Shown one piece after another: positions 25,496 through 39,372 of a stretch of DNA of 64,000 nt. This stretch comes from Camarhynchus parvulus (lineage: Eukaryota; Chordata; Aves; Passeriformes; Thraupidae): contig NC_044576.1 in assembly GCF_901933205.1 (NCBI RefSeq), positions 8,527,024 to 8,591,023 of the forward strand, given 5' to 3'. The position numbers and the translations under genes are program-made. The notes beneath the pieces were generated by a model that saw nothing but the letters and a program-made list of their open reading frames with translations, did not search any database and was not told where the DNA came from. How positions within the stretch are numbered: position 1 is the first letter of the stretch; every line of letters begins with the position of its first letter.

Positions 25496-27885
25496 CCAAA
25501 ACTTGTTTAAACATACCCAAATTTCATTGTATATTTTCCACAAAATACAGTCTACTAGAATAGCATATGAAAGAAAGCAATTAGTTGTGATCTTAATAAA
25601 TTAAAACAGCAATCCCACTAGAAATATTATATCATTAGCAGAAAACACTTTCTCAAGTGAAAATAATCATGACAGAACCATTTAAGAATACAGACAGGAA
25701 ACAACACTCACCAGGAAGTTTACTAGATTATTCAAATAATTAACAAGTTTGAGGATGCTGTATCTGAATTTATACTACCTAGAAACAGAAAATCAGAGTG
25801 AAATTAATCCAGTAGATAGTCCTAAAGGATGTCCTCACTAGATGTGGATATTTACTTGCATGCAAGAACTATTCCAGAGCACTCTGAGAAGTTTAAAGGT
25901 TAAAGATATGAGAGCTGTTCTCATTATCACTGATGTATGTGGCCAACAATAAGCCTTTTTTACAATTCTGAATATTGCCACCAGGGCCTACTTGTTGCAT
26001 ATGCAAAAGAGACTTCAGGACTAAAGCTCAGAGTTGAAAGCATCCCAAATGCCCTGAGCAGCATCACAAACGAGCACCTTCCAAAGTGAAAGGAGCAATC
26101 AGTAGGGACGGCAAAGCCCGGGAATGATAGTCAAGAGTTGTGACACTTCCCCTCCTAATACATTCCAAACTTTTGAGTTTTGTGTTTCAGACAGATATTG
26201 GAATAGAATAACACAACCGTCTTTTTTAAGTGATCAACTTTCTTAGGCCATTGTTTTCCTTCAAGTGGATGGAAGGTTCTCCTGGTTAATGTGTAGTTTC
26301 TCTTCTTAAAACAAGTAACAATTTAGAGGTTATTATGTACCTACAATTTAATTCTTCTTTTTAAGCTGAAATACCATACTCTCAATTTAAAGTCTATATT
26401 GTAATTAAGGACAGCAAACAAGAAACCTCAAGATCAACTTTTCATCATAGAATCATGTAAAAAAGAGCAAAAAGAACAGAATGAAAGAAAATCCCACAAC
26501 ATCACACTATGAAAAATAAAGACAGGATCTACAATGAAGATCACATTATAAGAATGGAACTTAAGTTTATTTTTATAGTAAATCAATTGGGTTTAGTAAA
26601 AATATTGCATATAGAATTAATTTAGGAAAAAAAGCTCTAAAATTAACTTTGAAACTATGCTGGTTTCCAAAACTATTTCCGAATCTAGGAGTTAAAATAG
26701 TTGTTTATACCCATTTCTGAGCCTAAACAATAGACTCTCTCCATAAAGGCAACAGGTAGTGAAAGAGAAAGTCAAGAGTGAAATTCAGCTGGGTGCTTTG
26801 AGAAATCTTGTTTTCTTAAGCAAAGTCTTCTGGCATCACAATAGTTCCCAAAAATACATATACATAGCATAATAAAGTAAGGCCATCAGGAACTGTCCCC
26901 AGGCATGGCTTGGGGGCAAGCAGAGAAAAACTTTACAAAATAGACCTGAGACAAGGATCTTCTTCATAAAACAGTAAGAGCAAACAATAATGGGGGAGAA
27001 ATGCAAAGGAAAAAAAAGAAGCAACTGATTTTTTTATCTATTTTTTACTCCACTTTGTGCCCTACTGCAATGAAAGACTCTGCTGAAGTAGTTCAAACAA
27101 AATCAGTGCTCAGACCTGTTCTTTTTCCTGAGGTACATTCTTGAGTGTGGAACTTTGCTCAAGATCCCTTTTCAGTCTGACCTGACTCATTCCGGTCCAT
27201 TGCATTCTCTAGTTCATAGCTGAACTATGAAGTGAAGGGCGACTATTGCGTGTGAAATTAATAAAGGTAAAAGAAGGAAAAGGACTGCTCCAGATGGCCT
27301 ACCAGAGCTGCAGACAAAATTTGTGGTGATGCTTATAAAATTAAATTAAGAACGAACTGACTGCATGTACAATAATAGTAAAACAACTTTGCCTATTCCA
27401 GCACAGGATCCTCACAACAAGAGGCTTCAATACACAAATTGCAACTCAAGAGCCAGGTGTGTGTTTATGAGCTCTGGGCCCTTGAAATATGATAAATTCA
27501 CCCTGGGAAATAAAGAAAACTAGCTTTAGAGAAACTTCGCTTTTATCTTCCAGCACTCATATGCCAGCAGTACCAAAACCTTCCTTCTCCCTGTCTCCTC
27601 CTCTCACTTCCCCTGGCAATTCATCAGCCTTTATGGACCATTTCAATGCTTTACAAAGTTGGGTCTCCACTCACAGTCAAGTGAAGTCTCTGCGTAGCGG
27701 ATCTGCAGGAGCACCAGTTCCAGCAAACACCACCCAGTGATGTGCAACTTTGTGAGGATTTTCTGGCAGATAACAAGCACCAATGAAAATATTTCTCCTG
27801 TTCCCTCAGTAAAAGAAGGATGGGCTCCCACTCCATTTATGACATAAATAAAAGTTTGGGGAAAATGAAGTGTCTGGGATCCTTT

Positions 27886-27899
27886 GTTACCATGGTGAC
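27886..27899. promoter_or_regulatory. RFX X-box-like palindrome
   Basis: GTTACCATGGTGAC closely resembles the RFX-family X-box (GTTGCCATGGCAAC type), with imperfect dyad symmetry around CCATGG. RFX factors act on ciliary, neural and immune genes. Only one base falls outside the usual degenerate consensus. A single motif in non-coding sequence may be fortuitous, and no promoter can be recognised beside it. Confidence 0.3.
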
Positions 27900-30800
27900 C
27901 ACCCCCTTTGGAAGGCCAACTGATTTCAGCTTGTCGACAGAATGATTTGTAACTTAGTTTCAGAGAAGTGTGCTGTTCATCATATTTTGACTGAAACAAC
28001 TCATTTTTAGTTTTGCCTTTTGCCTTTTCTTTGGCTTACAGAACAATATGGCTAAAACATGAGAAAATCTGTTGATGTTACTTACTGTTCTGAAGCCTCT
28101 GACACTAGCAAACAAAGAGGAATGCTGTTCAGCACCAAAAATGTCTCCACTGGTTAGCATGAAATGCCTTATCACTTGGCCCCACAGGACCAAGGGGGAG
28201 GCAGTTTTAGATGCATTGTGCATTACAGTCTGTCTGCAGCAAAGAATCTGCATCTTAGCTTCAAGTGCTCAGCCAGAATGTAGAGTGCACAAGTTCATCT
28301 ACAGATAATAACTGGAAGCTCTGTGCTCATTATCCCATGCAGGAGAGAAAATAAGGAAGGCTAAAAATCATTTTTATTCAACTAAGCAGCATCTGAAATT
28401 TACAGCTGCTTCCTTAACAGAGTAACACCTGGTGCGCAGGGACAGCACACTGCAGTACAGCTGACTGGGTACTGCGTGCTGCAGAGAAGGGCTCCCCAGC
28501 TGGGGCACTACCAAGCCTGGTACTCAAAGGACTCCAGGAACAGCAGGAGTTTAAATATTTTAAGGCAGCAAAAGCAATTTCTGTTACCAAGAGAAGTCCT
28601 GCTTTCCTCTAGTCCCAAACATTCCACCTAGCCCATGACACTCTGAGCTTTTATGCCAGCATGGCTTTTTGTGTGGCTGCAGTTTCATCCAGATCCCACG
28701 GCTGAAATAAAGTCTAAAGCAAAAAAGCTCATCATGTGGCCATGGAGGTATGCAAAGGGGGAGGAGCTAAAAAAGAGGTGGTTACAGATTTGTTTTGGTG
28801 CCAGTGCTAAGCAAAAGCCCTCCTACCTCCCCCAAATGTATTTCTAGGTTTGCAGCCATAATTGCATATTTAATATGTGAGCTTTTAGGGCATTTGAATG
28901 TTAAAAGAAATTGCTACCGGGACTTCCAAATATTTTGTGCAATATGAACTACTTTTTCTTAGTTTGCTATTTCTGCCACAGTATCATAATGCTGTTTTCT
29001 TTGACATTTATTAACGGGAACATTATATTTAAGAAACGTAATCATCAAAAACTCTGAAGTTTGTGAAGTGCTATTGCTGATCCCTCAAGCTGGTCATCTG
29101 TTTCTCTTTCAGATACTGCAATCAACATTCTGGAAAGTATTACAGTGCCAAATAGAGAAGATTCATTCTGGCGCAGTATTGCATAGCAGGAGATCATACC
29201 TGAAAGACTCAACAGGTGCTTGGCCACCACCAACCAGCTGTAGCTAAAATACCTTGTTAAAACTATAAAGTAGCAAGCAAACTCTGCATATTAACATGCA
29301 GATTTCCGAGATTTATTATTTTAGGTGTTGATTGGTTTTGGTTGGAAGCCAGAGTTCTCAGAAGACTTTACAAAGTTCAGTAAGTCTCACTGGAAAATAA
29401 CTTTTGGATTCAGAATCAAGACTAGAAAACATGTACACCAAAGAACAGTTATTAGCCCAGTGTCTATGGATCTCAGGGCAATATGGAAAAACAACACTTA
29501 TGTTTCTGTTCTGCCACTCCAAAACTGGAAGTGACTGCCTTCACTTTTTTTACAAATTATATCTTCTTTCTCAATTTTTTCAGAGCGAAAGTCCCACAAA
29601 CATTCATTTTGACATAAAATAGAAGTTTTCAAAATCAGAAATTTTTGCCAAGAATAGTAACAAATTGAGAGGAAGTTCAAATTATGCTGGAGTTCAAATT
29701 ATGAACACTATCAAAACCACACTGCTATCCAGACAAGACAGCACAAGATATTCATCACAACTATTCCACATAGCATAGCACTATCTTAAAGTGTACAGAG
29801 TATAATTGAAGAGGATTCTCAAATATAAAAGTAAATTCAGATTAAATATTTTTAAATCCCCACACAACCCCATTTGCAACAAGGCTAAAATGTAGAAGCT
29901 AGCATTCAGAGTGCATCCAATTAACACTCAGAGATTCAAAGCAAGACTTCTCCTAAGAAGCCCTAAGGTTGTTTAAAACCAGGCAATAGATGAAAACGAA
30001 GCAGATAGATGTAGGGTGTCCAGAGAAGGGCAGTAAAATCCATCATTTAAAATAAGATCTGCTTCCACGTACTCCTGAGCATGCCAATACTCCAGCTTCA
30101 TTGCACTTGAAAGTAAGCCCTCCAGAAGAGGTAATTAGAACAGTAGCTTGGTATTTATCATGGAGATGCCGTTCCCCAGCATGTGAGTTGCGTTTACACT
30201 ACACTAATACTGAGCATAAATTTCATCTTTTATTGATTTATAAATATTTCATGCTATGTAAAATATTGTCAGATTATAATTCTCTCTCCAGAAAATGGCA
30301 AGCAAACGTCCAGCCATCTGTTTGGCTAATGAGAACAATCACCCAAGCTACTTTTCAAGCATAACGCATCCCAGTTTGAAACCGCTTTCAGTGTAAGCAC
30401 CTGTTCATACATATCAATTAAAATGATAATTACTCCGTTAGTGAATATAATCAAAACAAAATAGTTACAGCTCTATTGTTTACCAATTAAGACTGCAGAG
30501 TTCACTGGTGATATATATCTGGGCTCCTTTTTTTTCTTCCTTTCCCATTCTAAGACTGGATCAATTTCACACCAATTTAAGGCAATATATGTTTCAATAT
30601 TTGAGAACTTATATTTATAAAGCAGCAAAACTACACATGGTCTCCTGAAGGTGTTTCTCTTTATGACAGATTATGCTGACATACCTTCCCAAGAAAAAGA
30701 GAGGACACTTCTCCCTTGAAAGAGAGGGCCATTCTTTCCAAGTTGAACAAGTGAATGATGGAGATAAACCAGAATGGGAATTCTGCTCTATGTACAGAGT

Positions 30801-33800
30801 TCTTACTATAGGGTAAGTGTCAGACTATTTTTTTTTCTAGACTAATAATTATTAGCATTTAACAATTAACTCATTATACAAATTGGATTATGATGGCTTT
30901 TTATAGCAGACATGTTAAATTGCACTTAACTTCAGCACAGAAAGTAACTCTCAGAAAGCTTATGAATCCTTTCCACAAAATGCAATGCAGCTGCTCACAT
31001 GCTCATCACTTACCCAGTTTTGCTCAAAATTCCTCTCAACACAGAAAAAATTCTTCATCTGTGTATTGTTTGCTATTTCTCAAAATCTTTCTGAAATATG
31101 ACTGTACCTAGCTGTGGGCCTGTGCGACTGTGTGGTGACCAGGCATATTTTGGAGCAAGTCATTGGTACAGCTCCCTTGCTCCCTTCACCAGAGTGAATG
31201 CTCTTCTCTGCTTTTTATGAGGATGCTGGAGATTTTCTGTGCCATTCCCAGCTCTGATAGCTACTGAGGTTCAAAGACTCCTGCTTGTTGAAAAGCAAAC
31301 AGTTTATCCTCCAACAGTAAAAACAGCCTGAGATATTCTTTCTACCAGTGCTGTATGGGCACCCCTATAAAGTCACTGGGCATTAATGCAGTGAAACCTT
31401 TTCACAGTAAAAACACATCCTTACTGACTTAATGCCCCTTTAGCTGTCTTCTATGTTGAAATCAAATCACACCTTCCAAATGCAACATCCTTCTCCAATA
31501 TGTATTTCCTAAAATGGGTTTTGGGTATTGCTGGAAATATATTTCTTCCCCAGCTGAACCTACTTTAATGTTGATAGAAGTAATTGACATTGAGAATTTA
31601 GTTGCTATGAATTCTAACTTCTAGATGAGTTTAATTCATTTTAATGTACACAAAAAAGGGACCTCTTCAAAACAATACACTATATATGATAATAGAAATA
31701 AGTTTCTTCCCCACCTGCATGTACCAGACTTCACCTATTGACATAAGCAAGAATTGCATAAACAAAGAAATGTAAATCCAGGTATTACCACCCATAATCA
31801 CATTGATGCATGAGCTCCCAGAGCAATGCTTCTGCATGTGTAAGATATTCCCATGTTGAAACTGCTTTTTCATGCTACACTGGAAAGTGGAATTTTTCAT
31901 TCCCTCTAACAAGCTGAGAAGCAGCTTCGTGCTTCCATGAAACAGACCTCTGATTTTCATTGTGTCCCTTGTAAACTTCCTCCAAATCCAAGTGCTTCCT
32001 CCCTTCTTAGGCTCTAACCCCATCAGCGTACAAGTCAGTACTGGAACTGAATTCAGGGGGCCTCATTCCACAAAGGTTAAATGAGTCAACACATGAGGCG
32101 ACTTCTCTGACAACTCTGGCTACAGGAAATTTATGCTGGAATATGTGTGGATCAGGACAGCTTGCTACTCACATCTCTCTTGTCTTTGTTACCAAATGGA
32201 ACTCGGTGCATCTATCAAGAAAAACTATTTTCTAGCTTATGGCTAAACAGTTATCTTTTCCTGCAGGGAAATTCACCTCAAGAATTACGATGTAAAAAAG
32301 AACATTTATATTTCATATACAGCGCTGTAACAAGCAACACTGTAAGATAACACACCTTGCCCATAGATACTTTTCCATAGTTCACTGAAATGTGGATGCT
32401 TGATACAATGGATACAAATATTATTCTTCTTTCTTTTATTTACAGAATCTATCAAAAGCTGACATCAATAAATGTGACTGTTAACCAATTGCAACACTTT
32501 CCAAGAGAGGAGAGGCACCTGGAAACTGACAGTGATTTTAATATTAGCTTTGACTGAGATAAATTCTGACATGGCTTCCACCATATATATAATTCTCTTA
32601 AGACTCTGATAAACAGAACACATTTTATGTCCTCAGAGCACTAAGTGCACCCTGTCATGTTGAAAGATTTGTCAGCCTGAAGTCACCCTGAGCCATCGTG
32701 ACAAAAAAAGCAATTGTCTAGAGTGCAAGAAACCTGGAATGATACAAAATTGATTTTTAAATGGATCATATGTACTTAGTGACTTTTACTTCAAGAATCG
32801 ACAATGTTCCCTCGTTTGCTTCCACATAAATAATCATTCTCTGACAAAATTACCATGGGAATAAATTACCCTTTTTGCACAAAGTTGTCATTAAAAATGC
32901 AACAGGTAAGTGTGGTCACATAGTGAACAAAGAAGACATTCCCTTGCTCTAGACTTAACATTTAAACTGTCACTTTTTTGTGCAAGTCTTGCAAAAATCA
33001 TAAGATTTTATTGCAAAAGCATTCATACCTACTCTAAATACACAGAGGAGCATGAAAAATTTCCATGTGGTTTCACTGATTTTTCTGTCCATTCCTCCTA
33101 TTTCAACTTGCATTTCCAATTTCCTGGCTGTCTATAGATTTGGTAATTGCCTTTTAATCAACACATGAACTATGTACTTGACATTCCATTTGGACTGGTT
33201 CCTGGTCTTTCTGTAGCTACCTCATGGAATTTCATTTCTGTCAAATTTCAGATCAGCTTTCATTCAAAGGCAGCACAAGTAACATCAAATTGCATTAATG
33301 ACATTAATTAACTATTTCTGAAACTCACACAAAGAAAACATATCTGCCAGGGTCCTAGCAGTCAGTGAGCATATTGAAAATTCCATCATCAGCTTCAAAG
33401 CATTTTGGATTTTCTCCTAGATAGTATCAACACCATTTTGAGCTTAACATGTCAAATATTTCTGTAGCCATCTGAGAAAGCTTCATCATGATAAGAGTTT
33501 GTAAAAAAAGCCTTGTTTAAAAAATGCATGGGAAATTCAGCTTTATAACTGAGAAGCCTAAAAGAAAAACTCTTATAACCTTATTTTGGAGTTCATAATG
33601 AAACTGACAACACAGGTTGAAATTTTTATTTTTTGTTCTTCCCTCTTGTAGATAAGGGCTGAGACGCATTGTCCTAAAACAGACAATATGGATAAATTAA
33701 ATGACTGGCAGTGGTGGATAACACCAAATCACCCAGAACTTACCTTCTGATAGTGTTTCTACCACGGAGTTAAGCATTCCTAACCAGAACACATCCCTGG

Positions 33801-34112
33801 TATTTAAATAGCCCCATCTTCCTGCTCCCTCTGGAGCCCTTCTACCTGCAGTCTGGCTGCTAGGATACAGTGAGTAACAAGAAGAGAGGGGAAGAGAAGA
33901 AGACAGGAGAAAGGAATCAGCCTTGGTGCTTTCCTCCTTCCTCAGATTTGCAGCTTTGGAAGTAAAAGAATGGAAAACATTATTTGTAACCTCACAGTCA
34001 ACACAAATCCTTCCTTGGGATTTTCCAAGACCACAGTTCCCTATGGGAGAGGGAAGCAGAAGGTCCACACTGCACCCTCTTGGGGAGCCCAGGGTTCAGC
34101 AAGAATGACAGC

Positions 34113-34153
34113 AAAAGCCTTAAGGCCAAAGTTATAATGGCCTTAAGGCTTTT
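34113..34153. repeat. Perfect 15-bp inverted repeat (hairpin)
   Basis: The left arm AAAAGCCTTAAGGCC (34113-34127) and the right arm GGCCTTAAGGCTTTT (34139-34153) are exact reverse complements around an 11-base AT-rich loop. Each arm also contains the self-complementary core GCCTTAAGGC, so the two arms are near direct repeats as well. A transcript from either strand would form a 15-bp stem. No poly-U run follows, and bacterial-type termination does not apply here. Function unknown. Confidence 0.9.
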
Positions 34154-37100
34154 CCTCTACTCTGCTACATCCCTCACAGCCCTCTCCAAGTCTGCTTGGG
34201 TCTCTGGGGCTCTCAGCAATCACTTGAACTCTTCATGCACCTACATTCAACAAGTACAACTTGCTGCAACCTCATCCTTCTTTCTATTCTTCCAGAGGGA
34301 CTGGACTGCTTCCTTTCCAAGAATTCAGAGGTCATGATGTTGCCCTCCTTCCTGCTTTTTTCTGAGATTTACCTTTAATTCCTTTCTGGCTAGAACTTCA
34401 CCATGTTCAATTTACTGCTTGCCAATTAACAGCCCACCTAGATTTATGTAATGTGTATCAACAGCATAACCTGGTGCCCACCTACTCATCCTACACTGAG
34501 TGTAAACAACACAACTTTGTATTGTTGCCTACACTGGGATGAGTCAAGTCCTCTGCAAGGAAACAGTATGGAGACTCTTCTGGGAAACAGTCTATCAACA
34601 CATGGAATACAGAAAGGAACAGCTGGCAAGAGGAAATCCCAAACGTCCCTTCCATTCCTCACTCACTCGCTTCCCAGAGAACTTAAACAGACCCAAATAC
34701 TTCAACTGCTTAGGCTCAGGGTTGCTGCACATTCACTGTAGAGACAAAACATCACAAATTATAAATTGCTGTCATGCTACTTTGGCTTTCCTGTCCCATA
34801 CTCCTGCTCAGTGTTTTCAGGTGGAGGTAAGGAAATCAGTCCCAGGGCCCATGCATATAATGGACAAGTTCAGATGTACTCCAAAGCAGATGTTTTAACT
34901 GTACATACATGTACTCAGCAGCAGATCCTAAAAACAAGTTGAAAACTAAGAGCCATATCAAATACCTGGGGCCTGCTCAGAAAGTATATCCTGAAAACAT
35001 CAATGGACAGAAGTCCTTTCAACAAATCTTGTTTCAGAGAAAATAAAAATATGCTATAGAAAAAAAAATAACTGAAACACCAAGTACCATTTTGTGTGTT
35101 TTTATGAATAAAAAATAAAGCAATTAATTTCTCAGAAAATAAAACTCTGCTACAACCCTTGTGCATATGTTCTAGCAGTGTGTTTTATTGAATTCCACAG
35201 ATGTAATTAAGTGTGTCATTCATTTGTTCTCTGTTATGGTATTTCAGTCAAACATAAACAGCTTTCAGACTTCATTTGCAAGAAAGATACTTTGAGCCAA
35301 TTAATTTGCTAACTTCAGAGCAATAGCTTGAGAGGTCTTCACAGGCATTTAACTTTTCTTCCATGTATTTACAAAGCTCTACATGTGCACACATGTAAGT
35401 AAGCACCAATTTACCATGGCACTAACACAGAATAAACTGACAGATTCTTTTCCCCCAAATCACTGTCTGATACACGATGCCTTCATGGCATGTTCCTCCT
35501 ATTCCTGGTAGTTTGTAATGTATTTAATCATGCCTCTGATTCAGCTGTGCTCAGTGGTTTCCATTTCATTTGTACAGCTGGAAAACGTGTGCTGCTGGCA
35601 GTTATGCAAAAGAGTCTGCTACAGTGAATGACTGAAATGGAGAGGAGGGGCAGGGCATAGGGAACTTGTGAGTGGAGCTGGAGTACAGCATTTTAATTCT
35701 TGTGTTTAAATAAACAAATCCAGAAATCCAGCCTATCGAGGAAAGTCCCTTTTATGTTACAAGTGATGTGCCTTCACTGTGGTAGAATTCATCTCAGCTA
35801 TCATTTGCCCAAAAAAGCCCATTTATAAATGGGGTAGTGATTGCAAAATGAATCCCTGGAAGCATTTTTTCAGAGAGGAGGCAATTGACAAGGCTGTATT
35901 GAAAAAAGAGTGGACTGTGAACAGAATTATCTGTCCCAAGATAACTCACTGCAAAGTCAAACTTTGACCTTGCACCAATGAGGCAAAAGAGGCTCTAGGT
36001 AGGCAATAGAAGTTGTTTGAAGGCTTTTCCTCTGGTGGCACTGGGCCAGATCAGCTTCCTTTAGAAGACTGCAAGCAACTGCTGCTGCCTTCTAAAAGGA
36101 TTGGCTACCAACACAGGACAGTTAGAACCTTTTGGGAGTCTCACCCTGATGTGCCAAAAGTCAGGATTTTCCTGTCTCTTGCCTATGCACTTTCTGCTCA
36201 AGACCTCAGGAAAGCCCACTCTAATTTTTTTCTATTAGGAAAAGGTCTGCATCTCATACCACTTAGAACAACTTAAATATGAGTCACCAGAATAATTAAG
36301 GGGTCACCCTTTCAGTATTCAGAGCATGCCCAAGATGAACTGGAAATGCTACTTCATTCCTCTTCACAGGCTGCTAACCAGAATTTCCAGAGCTCCTTTC
36401 CCAAGTTTATTTAAAGTATTGCACCATGACCTGAAGCAATGTATATTCTGGAGTCTCCACAGACAGAGGGGTGAGAAGTTTCGCACTCTGGCCCCCTGAA
36501 GGAGGAGGCTACTACACAAGTAGTAGCTCCACAAGTACTTCAGCAGCCCATGTGATGCCCAAGAGTCTGTGAACCTGCTCAGGGATGCTCATTTCAGTGA
36601 GACATTCGGCCTTCAGCCCAAACTCAGTAACTCACTCAGTTGTGTCCTTCACCTTCTTCAGAGCGGAATCACACAGGGCCCAGAAACAAATTCAATTCAA
36701 AAATCTCTGTCGAGGGCCCACAGCTGCTACATATCTGTCTATCTATCTGCCATTCCATCTTTAGCAGGACTAGAACATTTTTAACCTTTAAGTGGGTTCT
36801 GAGTTATAAAATGAATAATGCATTTGCAACATTGAAAATCAACTTCTACAGTTACAGTCTGTGCCCTTGGTTACAGCTTTCTTCCACCTGGATAATAAAG
36901 GCAGTGATTTCTGGGTTGTAAGTGAAGTTTGGGGTTGTTAATTAAATATTTACTACTGCTAAAGCTCTACTTCTTCTTAAAAAGGAGATTTTAAGATACA
37001 AAAGATCTCCTTTAATCTGTATTTATTTTTGTACTTCTCACATAGTGTGCAGATTTTAAATTCTCTGGTTTAATCTAATTGCACATCATAAATGAAATGC

Positions 37101-37194
37101 TTAGACAAAACATTGCATAACTATTGGCCAGGGAAAAATCCTAAAATTTAGTCTCTGAATCTGAGAAAGCAAACTGAAAGAGATTCTTCATATT

Positions 37195-37206
37195 AAAAAA
37201 AAAAAA
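37195..37206. repeat. Poly-A tract (12 A)
   Basis: A run of 12 A in AT-rich sequence, about 200 bases before a cluster of homeodomain-type sites. Confidence 0.9.
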
Positions 37207-39372
37207 GGAAGTGAATACTATTGAAACAAGACTTGTCTGATTAGTAACTATTCAATTGGTTTAATTCGATTACCCCTGTTTGGGGGAGGGGCATTGTATT
37301 ATTGCATTATTATATAATTTCATTTTTAGATTAATTTGGTATGGTCTTCCTTTATATTTTCCCCCACTAAATTTAACATGGATGTCATTACACATCATAA
37401 CTGTAATTACAGGTTTCAGTGGAAAGATGACATAATTAGGTGTAATTATGCTTATTATGTAAACACTATAAATTAAATATACAGAAAACCAACAAAGAAA
37501 AAATAAAATCACAAAGGAAAAAAGAAATTGAACAAATCCATGAGATAATAAACTCAAAAAGGAAACTGAAAAAGTAACAAAAACTGTCCACTAATGTAAA
37601 TATCTCTTTTTACCCCTGTGTGTAATTACATTTTATTTAGTATCAGTTTTTACTTTACTTCTTGAAATGCTTGCAAGAATAGGACCAGATCAAACATCTT
37701 AGTAGCCCTGAGATTAAAAGCAGTTAGAATACAAATCCCTCTCCTTTCCCAAACAGAAGCACTTTTATTAACCAGGTAGTAAAATGCCTGGACTTGTTCA
37801 TCACTGATATCTGAAGAGCCAACACCCTTCTCCTTTAGCCATTATACTTCATCCTCTTTTACTGCACTGCTGTTTGTACACCCAGTCTCCTATATTTGCT
37901 ATAATCATTCAGGTTCTGGCTGACTATGGAAGCAAATGTAGTTGTCTGGCTTCACACAACAGGCACCAAGAGTTAAAGCTAGTCCCTCTGTAAGTGGCAA
38001 TAATACTTGTGAGGCAAATCATTTGGAAAACTCTGACAAAATTAGGGGGCATTTGGAGACACTCCACTGTACCCAGATGGAGTTTGGTCAGGCTCAGAGA
38101 ATCTGGTCTAGAAGCCACAGGAATGTGCTGGCTCTGCACTGGGTCATTTAGTGCTTTACCACTGCGATCAGAGGCTTGCAGAAGAAATTTGGGTTTGCTC
38201 TTCAATGTCTCTTCTTGGAAGTGACTGGAAAGCATGAACAGGTTCTACCTCTCATTGCTGACACTGGCAGTTCTATTGACAGGGTGAGGTACAGAACCTG
38301 GTACTTAATCAAACAAGCAAAGGGGGGATAGATTCTCAAGTGTTACTAGTTTAAAATTTGGGTAACTCTCAGTTCCTAAACCTATGGCGCTATTCTGCTT
38401 CTAACCTACAGGTCCTAAAAACTGCAAGAACTGTTTTTTAAAAGCTTAGCCATTCACATTTTATGGGAGCTTAGCTAACTGTGAAAGTACCATTTGATTT
38501 AATGGCTGAACTTTTGCAAGGTGAGATGAAGGATTTTTTCCCGTCTGCACCTACAGGAGATGCCAAACACTCTGCAGCTCTCAGGAATTACAGGTGGTCA
38601 GATGCTCAGTCTTCATGTAGTAGCTTCAGTAGCAGCAGGGGCTGCTCACTATGTTCCTGCAGTCTTTCCTGGAAGATTCAGCCTATAATACTTGTGAATT
38701 CTCTGCTGTTAGCATTGGTAGAAGTTTCAGACACCTGGATATTATTATATTCTGTATCTTTTAAATAAACAAAATCTGTATTCCATAAAAAATTAATTAC
38801 ACAAATATTTTATAACTGTTCTTGGGGACTCTGAGACAGAAGCCAAGGCCTATAGGTAACATTTGCTTCCAAGACCAAAATGTGCAAGTTATGATTTTGA
38901 GGCAGCATATGGGAGGCTGTTGGTGAAGTAGCAGATGCATGTTAAAAATCCAATATGGGCTGAAAGAAAACATTTGTTATTTCCCATAGAATAATTCATC
39001 ATATGTTCATAGACAGAATATCCACAGGGCTCTGCTCACCAAGGAAATGGGAACCATTTTCACACTGCAGGCCCCTACTCCACACATCATCGAAGGCAGA
39101 ATGGCTGTTGTTCGAGTGTATCTGATGTCTTTGACAGATTTTTTGTCTTTTAGGACAAAATATAAGTAATCAGTCATGCCTTTTGTTCTTATTACACTAC
39201 ACAAAAGAAGCAGCTTTACCAGCTCTTTGTGTTTCAAGCACGTTTCATCAAGTGCTCTTTTGCAGAGTATAATACTGAACTTGGATCTCTGAAAACTGTA
39301 TATACTAAAGAGACAATGTACTTGCCTCAATGAAGACTTCACCATTCCTTGTACCCATGCACAGTCTGAACA

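Larger units (their letters stand above)
22357..34112. other. Non-coding AT-rich sequence
   Basis: This block holds repeat copy B, the X-box-like motif and the 15-A run, all listed separately. Dense short frames at 27.5-28.3 kb occur on both strands and are not credible genes. A 143-base open segment with plausible splice signals at 30670-30812 is discussed as a finding. The remainder shows nothing I can name. Confidence 0.7.

Noticed and set aside
26448..26459. CATAGAATCATG, another CR1-terminus-like string
   Set aside because: Only about 12 bases match and the neighbouring sequence shows no CR1 similarity.
28188..28204. ACCAAGGGGGAGGCA and CCAGGGGGACA (61445) as CTCF sites
   Set aside because: Both lack important positions of the CTCF core; a matrix score would be needed to support either.
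30010..30040. GTCCAGAGAAGGGCAGTAAA, similar to an internal CR1 block
   Set aside because: Similarity stops after about 20 bases and the next CR1 blocks are not found.
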